NCBI GenBank assembly: GCA_002685115.1
Contig: NYWQ01000089.1
Span: 1-9,178, forward strand
DNA: 9,178 nt
Direction of reading: 5' to 3'
DNA from: Flavobacteriales bacterium
Lineage (GTDB): Bacteria; Bacteroidota; Bacteroidia; Flavobacteriales; UBA7430
Positions within the stretch are counted from its first letter, which is position 1, and every line of letters starts with the position of its first letter. The notes under the pieces were generated by a model. That model saw only the letters and a list, made by a program, of their open reading frames with translations. It was not told where the DNA came from and made no database searches. Made by a program: the position numbers and the translations under genes. This document shows positions 5,870-9,178 of the stretch, one piece after another.

Positions 5870-7672
5870 TTAGAATAAAAAAGAAGCTCCATTTTCACTA
5901 GGTTCTACCTGGGCTCTTAAATTTGAAAATAATTCTCTACCGCAACCTACTTGGTTAATATCTGGAATTACACCTGTTTCTCTGGCATTAATTTCTGCTT
6001 CATTAAAACAAATCAACTCTCCTTTTTCAGCATCTAAACGAAGCAAGTCTCCATCCTTTATTTTGGATAAAATCCCTCCATCAATAGCCTCTGGGCTTAG
6101 GTGAATTGCTGCGGGTACTTTACCAGAAGCTCCAGACATACGACCGTCTGTTACTAATGCAACTTTATGGCCATTGTTTTGAAGAATACTCAATATAGGA
6201 GTTAATCTATGAAGCTCAGGCATTCCTTTAGCTTTAGGGCCTTGGTAACGAACAACTGCTATAAAATCCTTATTTAATTCTTTTCTGTTAAAGGCTTCTA
6301 AAACTTCGTTCTGATCTTCAAAGATGACGGCAGGAGCCTCAACAATCCAATTTTTCTTTGCAACAGCAGAAATTTTTATCACAGAATTACCCAAATTACC
6401 TTTCAGCATTTTTAAACCACCGGTAGCAGAAAAGGCTTTTTCTAAAGTTGTTAATACTTTCTCATCACCAGAAGAGGTAGGTCCTTCTCTCCAAATCAAT
6501 TCACCCTCTTTTAAAAACGGTTCTTTTGTGTAAGATTGAAGTCCTTTTCCGAGTATGGTATTCACATCTTCATGAAGCAGTCCGTTTTTAAGGAGCTCTC
6601 TAATTAAGAATGACATCCCGCCACAAGCCTGAAAATAATTGACATCGGCAGACCCATTTGGGTACATTTTAACTAGTGATGGTATTTCTGCAGAAAGCTG
6701 CGAGAAATCGTCCCAGTTTATTTGAATACCAGCAGATTTAGCCATGGCTATTAAATGCAATGTGTGGTTGGTAGAGCCACCCGTGGCTAAAAGCCCTATA
6801 ATGGCATTTACTATTGTTTTTTCAGAAACAATATCGTAAAGCGGTTTGTAGTTTTCTCCGAGTTTTGTTCCTTCCGCTGCAACTTTTACAGCATAATCAG
6901 TCAAAGCATCTCTAAGAGGTGTGTCAGGATTTACAAATGACGATCCGGGAAGTTGAAGTCCCATAATTTCCATCAGCATTTGATTACTGTTAGCCGTTCC
7001 ATAAAATGTACAAGTACCGGCAGAGTGGTAGGCCTTCGATTCAGAATCTAACAAGGCTTTTCTATCAATCATTCCAGCAGCATACTCTTGTCTTACTTGG
7101 GCTTTATCTTCATTGGAAATACCTGTTTTCATTGGGCCTCCTGGAACGAAAACAATTGGGAGGTAGCCAAATTTTAGGGCTCCTATTAATTCTCCTGGAA
7201 CAATTTTATCACATATACCAAGACATAAAGCTGCATCAAACATATTGTGAGATAAGCCTATGGCTGTAGACAACGCAATTACATCTCTACTAAAGAGCGA
7301 AAGGTCCATTCCAGCTTCCCCTTGAGTTACGCCATCGCACATGGCAGGAACAGCTCCAGCTACTTGAGCTATTGCATTGTGTTTTGTAGCGTATGTTTTA
7401 ATTAAGGCTGGGTAGTGCTCATAAGGTTTGTGAGCAGAAAGCATATCATTGTAGGAGGTAATAAGGCCAATATTAGCTTTTATTTCACCTTTTAATCCTT
7501 CTTTTTCGCCATCAGAACAAGCAGCCATAGCATGCGCTAAATTACCGCAAGACAAAGCAGAACGAGATACTTTATTGTTTGCTAAAGTTTTCATCTGACT
7601 TAGATATTGTGCTCTAGTATGCTTACTTCGCTCAATAATTCGGTCTGTAATTTCTATAATTCGTTTGTTCAT
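5870..7672 (-). CDS. edd: 6-phosphogluconate dehydratase
   Basis: This IlvD/Edd-family iron-sulphur enzyme converts 6-phosphogluconate to KDPG, the defining Entner-Doudoroff step. I chose the ATG at 7672, which gives 600 residues. A longer frame begins with TTG at 7696 inside pgl, but the ATG start places the cluster cysteines at C154 (CDKIVPG) and C221 (TCTFYGTANSNQ), the same numbers as in E. coli Edd (603 residues). Other family blocks are VPAMCDGVTQG around C112, GGSTNHTLHL, GRMSGASGKVP (which separates Edd/IlvD from unrelated proteins) and an intact C-terminus. Edd rather than dihydroxy-acid dehydratase is indicated by the N-terminal SCGNLAH, TSYNDMLSAHKPYEHYP and FYGTANSNQM blocks, and by eda next to it. 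It starts 11 bases after the pgl stop and ends 6 bases before eda. It is probably co-translated and is expected to be oxygen-sensitive. Confidence 0.96.
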   Translation of the reverse strand: MNKRIIEITDRIIERSKHTRAQYLSQMKTLANNKVSRSALSCGNLAHAMAACSDGEKEGLKGEIKANIGLITSYNDMLSAHKPYEHYPALIKTYATKHNAIAQVAGAVPAMCDGVTQGEAGMDLSLFSRDVIALSTAIGLSHNMFDAALCLGICDKIVPGELIGALKFGYLPIVFVPGGPMKTGISNEDKAQVRQEYAAGMIDRKALLDSESKAYHSAGTCTFYGTANSNQMLMEIMGLQLPGSSFVNPDTPLRDALTDYAVKVAAEGTKLGENYKPLYDIVSEKTIVNAIIGLLATGGSTNHTLHLIAMAKSAGIQINWDDFSQLSAEIPSLVKMYPNGSADVNYFQACGGMSFLIRELLKNGLLHEDVNTILGKGLQSYTKEPFLKEGELIWREGPTSSGDEKVLTTLEKAFSATGGLKMLKGNLGNSVIKISAVAKKNWIVEAPAVIFEDQNEVLEAFNRKELNKDFIAVVRYQGPKAKGMPELHRLTPILSILQNNGHKVALVTDGRMSGASGKVPAAIHLSPEAIDGGILSKIKDGDLLRLDAEKGELICFNEAEINARETGVIPDINQVGCGRELFSNLRAQVEPSENGASFLF

Positions 7673-7683
7673 GATACTGTATT

Positions 7684-8415
7684 TTAAGAAGTCCAAAAGA
7701 CCTCTAGTAGTTTTTCGTTCTGGTGAATAAATGACGATATGGGTGTAATATCAGGATTATTATCCATTTTAGCTTTGGAAAACACCTTCATCTTTTCGTC
7801 TCCAGTGAAATATAAAAAAAGTTTATTTGTTTTTAACAATTGTTCTTTGGTATAGCTTATTCTTATTTGGGGTGCTGATGGAGCGTTAGTTACAAGTAGC
7901 GGTTGAGCGCTCTTTTTTTCCACTAAGCTGTGCAAAGATGCTTCATCATTTGGGAATAAAGAGGCGGTATGTCCGTCTGACCCCATTCCTAGTATAACAC
8001 AACTTATGCCTTCAAGAAAAGGTTTGTTATATGCTAAAGCAATGTCTAAATTAGCGTCTAAATTAGCGGTATCGTAAACTAGGCCAATAAATTTAGCTTT
8101 GGATGCCTTTCCTTGCAGTAGCGTATTTTTAATCATGCGCTCATTACTCTGCGAGTCGTTTGGCGATACAAAGCGTTCGTCTACCAAGCCAATGCTAACT
8201 TGTGCCCAGTTAATATCATATTGAGACAATAGTGCATATAGTTTTATGGGAGTACTCCCTCCAGAAAGCAGAAGTTTTGCCGCGTTGTGTTCTTTTAAGT
8301 CTACCTCTAAAGTTCTTATAATTTGCTCTGCAAGTTCTTGCTCTAGCTTGTCTTTGTCAAGAAAAATCCTTTCACTTAGGCTTATGCCAGGCTTAAATAT
8401 TCCAAGTGTGTCCAT
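7684..8415 (-). CDS. pgl: 6-phosphogluconolactonase
   Basis: This 243-residue DevB-type lactonase hydrolyses 6-phosphogluconolactone to 6-phosphogluconate. It belongs to the NagB/sugar-isomerase-like fold. Visible motifs are the phosphate-binding loop LLLSGGSTP (48-56), GLVDERFVSPNDSQSN (76-91) and LGMGSDGHTASLFP (142-155), which carries the active-site histidine region. Length and motif order are normal. The ATG at 8415 overlaps the end of zwf by 23 bases, which suggests translational coupling. A later in-frame ATG would remove the N-terminal strand and the phosphate loop. The product feeds Edd directly, since edd starts 11 bases downstream. It is cytoplasmic, with no sign of damage. Confidence 0.93.
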   Translation of the reverse strand: MDTLGIFKPGISLSERIFLDKDKLEQELAEQIIRTLEVDLKEHNAAKLLLSGGSTPIKLYALLSQYDINWAQVSIGLVDERFVSPNDSQSNERMIKNTLLQGKASKAKFIGLVYDTANLDANLDIALAYNKPFLEGISCVILGMGSDGHTASLFPNDEASLHSLVEKKSAQPLLVTNAPSAPQIRISYTKEQLLKTNKLFLYFTGDEKMKVFSKAKMDNNPDITPISSFIHQNEKLLEVFWTS

Positions 8416-9178
8416 CTATTAATATTTTATCTCCAGGGCCAGTGGTTCCGGAATTGTATAAGTTATTAGTCATTTTGGTTTGTTTCCAATATTTTGTGAT
8501 CGTATCGATCCAAGTCCACGAGGCTTCTACTTCATCCTTACGCATAAAGAGTGTTTGGTTTCCACGTATAACATCTATTAATAAGCGTTCGTATGCTTCA
8601 GGTAAACGATCTTGGAAAGATGTGCTGTAGTCGAGAACTAACGATGTGGGTTTGTATCTATAGCCTCCTGGCCCAGGTATTTTAACGGTTTGAACAAGTT
8701 CAATTCGTTCTTCTGGTTGAAGACTAATAATAAGTTTGTTGTTTACAATGGGTTTTGAGTTTGGGAATATATTGTGTGGGATGTTTTTGAAATTGATCAC
8801 AATTTCTGAATGTTTCTTCGACAATCTTTTTCCCGTTCTTAAGTAAAAAGGAACTCCAGCCCAGCGCCAGTTATCAATATTAGCTCGTATGGCTACAAAT
8901 GTTTCTGTATTGGATTGGAAGTCGTTTATGTCTTCTAGATAAGACTTAACAGATTCACCATTTATTGAACCTCTTGTGTATTGCCCTTTTACGGTTTGAT
9001 CTAGTACCATTTTATCGTCAAACAATCTAAGTGCTTTTAAAACTTTAAGTTTTTCGTCTCTTACATTATTTGCTTCAAGCACACTCGGCGGTTCCATAGC
9101 AACCAAACATAGGAGTTGAAGTAAATGATTTTGAACCATATCTAATAACGCACCGTATTTATCGTAATAACCACCTCG
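8393..9178 (-). CDS. zwf: Glucose-6-phosphate 1-dehydrogenase, C-terminal half (N-terminus outside window)
   Basis: The enzyme oxidises glucose-6-phosphate to 6-phosphogluconolactone with NAD(P)+. The frame is open to the window edge, so 261 residues are visible, starting RGGYYDKYGALLDMVQNHLL. That block belongs near residue 215-230 of a roughly 500-residue protein. An internal ATG at 9139 is not the start. Further landmarks are LCLVAMEPPS, RANIDNWRWAGVPFYLRTGK, SFQDRLPEAYERLLIDVIRG (substrate and dimer region) and the typical C-terminal GPGDKILIDGHTW. The catalytic HYLGKE-type segment and the nucleotide-binding domain lie beyond the window, so cofactor preference cannot be judged. It is the first visible gene of the operon, overlapping pgl by 23 bases. 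The operon promoter must lie upstream, outside the window. Confidence 0.96.
   Translation of the reverse strand, partial: RGGYYDKYGALLDMVQNHLLQLLCLVAMEPPSVLEANNVRDEKLKVLKALRLFDDKMVLDQTVKGQYTRGSINGESVKSYLEDINDFQSNTETFVAIRANIDNWRWAGVPFYLRTGKRLSKKHSEIVINFKNIPHNIFPNSKPIVNNKLIISLQPEERIELVQTVKIPGPGGYRYKPTSLVLDYSTSFQDRLPEAYERLLIDVIRGNQTLFMRKDEVEASWTWIDTITKYWKQTKMTNNLYNSGTTGPGDKILIDGHTWNI

Noticed and set aside
6324..7269. Two open frames on the plus strand opposite edd (6324-6533 and 7006-7269)
   Set aside because: Both are antisense to conserved Edd blocks, with biased composition and no recognisable domain.
8406..8630. 74-codon plus-strand frame opposite zwf and the start of pgl
   Set aside because: It is antisense to conserved G6PD sequence and has no independent support.

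Overview
The window is AT-rich (roughly one third G+C by eye). It carries Bacteroidetes-style signals: TAnnTTTG -7 promoter elements, start codons without clear Shine-Dalgarno sequences, and secreted proteins with type IX secretion (T9SS) type C-terminal features. Together with the protein families present (HmuY-like, DUF6607, NrtR/AraR-like NUDIX regulator), this points to a member of the Flavobacteriia, probably Flavobacteriaceae. Genus and species cannot be read from the sequence.

Left part (1-2036): two divergent genes for exported proteins share a 108-bp intergenic region. On the minus strand is a two-domain HmuY-like protein whose C-terminal end is cut by the window edge. On the plus strand is a DUF6607 protein. 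This looks like an accessory surface or export locus, plausibly for haem or iron, but that role is inferred from family resemblance.

Middle part (2037-4532): a secreted LpqC/PHB-depolymerase-like esterase gene is broken by a frameshift and an in-frame stop, with a GC-rich hairpin island just upstream. Next comes a galactose-mutarotase-like protein with no ATG start. A 262-bp intergenic region follows, holding palindromes, direct repeats and a good -7 element.

Right part (4533-9178): an NrtR/AraR-like NUDIX-fold transcription regulator with a degenerate, probably non-catalytic Nudix box converges on a tightly packed minus-strand operon, zwf-pgl-edd-eda. That operon is a complete Entner-Doudoroff route: glucose-6-phosphate to 6-phosphogluconolactone, to 6-phosphogluconate, to KDPG, to pyruvate plus glyceraldehyde-3-phosphate. 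Only the C-terminal half of zwf is inside the window, and the operon promoter lies outside it. The mutarotase-like protein and the sugar-type NUDIX regulator beside the operon suggest one hexose-catabolism locus with its own local regulator.

No rRNA, tRNA, CRISPR array, intact insertion sequence or phage gene was seen. I found no convincing new multi-gene system. The items most worth checking are the candidate operator in front of the NUDIX regulator, the divergent HmuY-like/DUF6607 pair, and the GC-rich island next to the decayed esterase.
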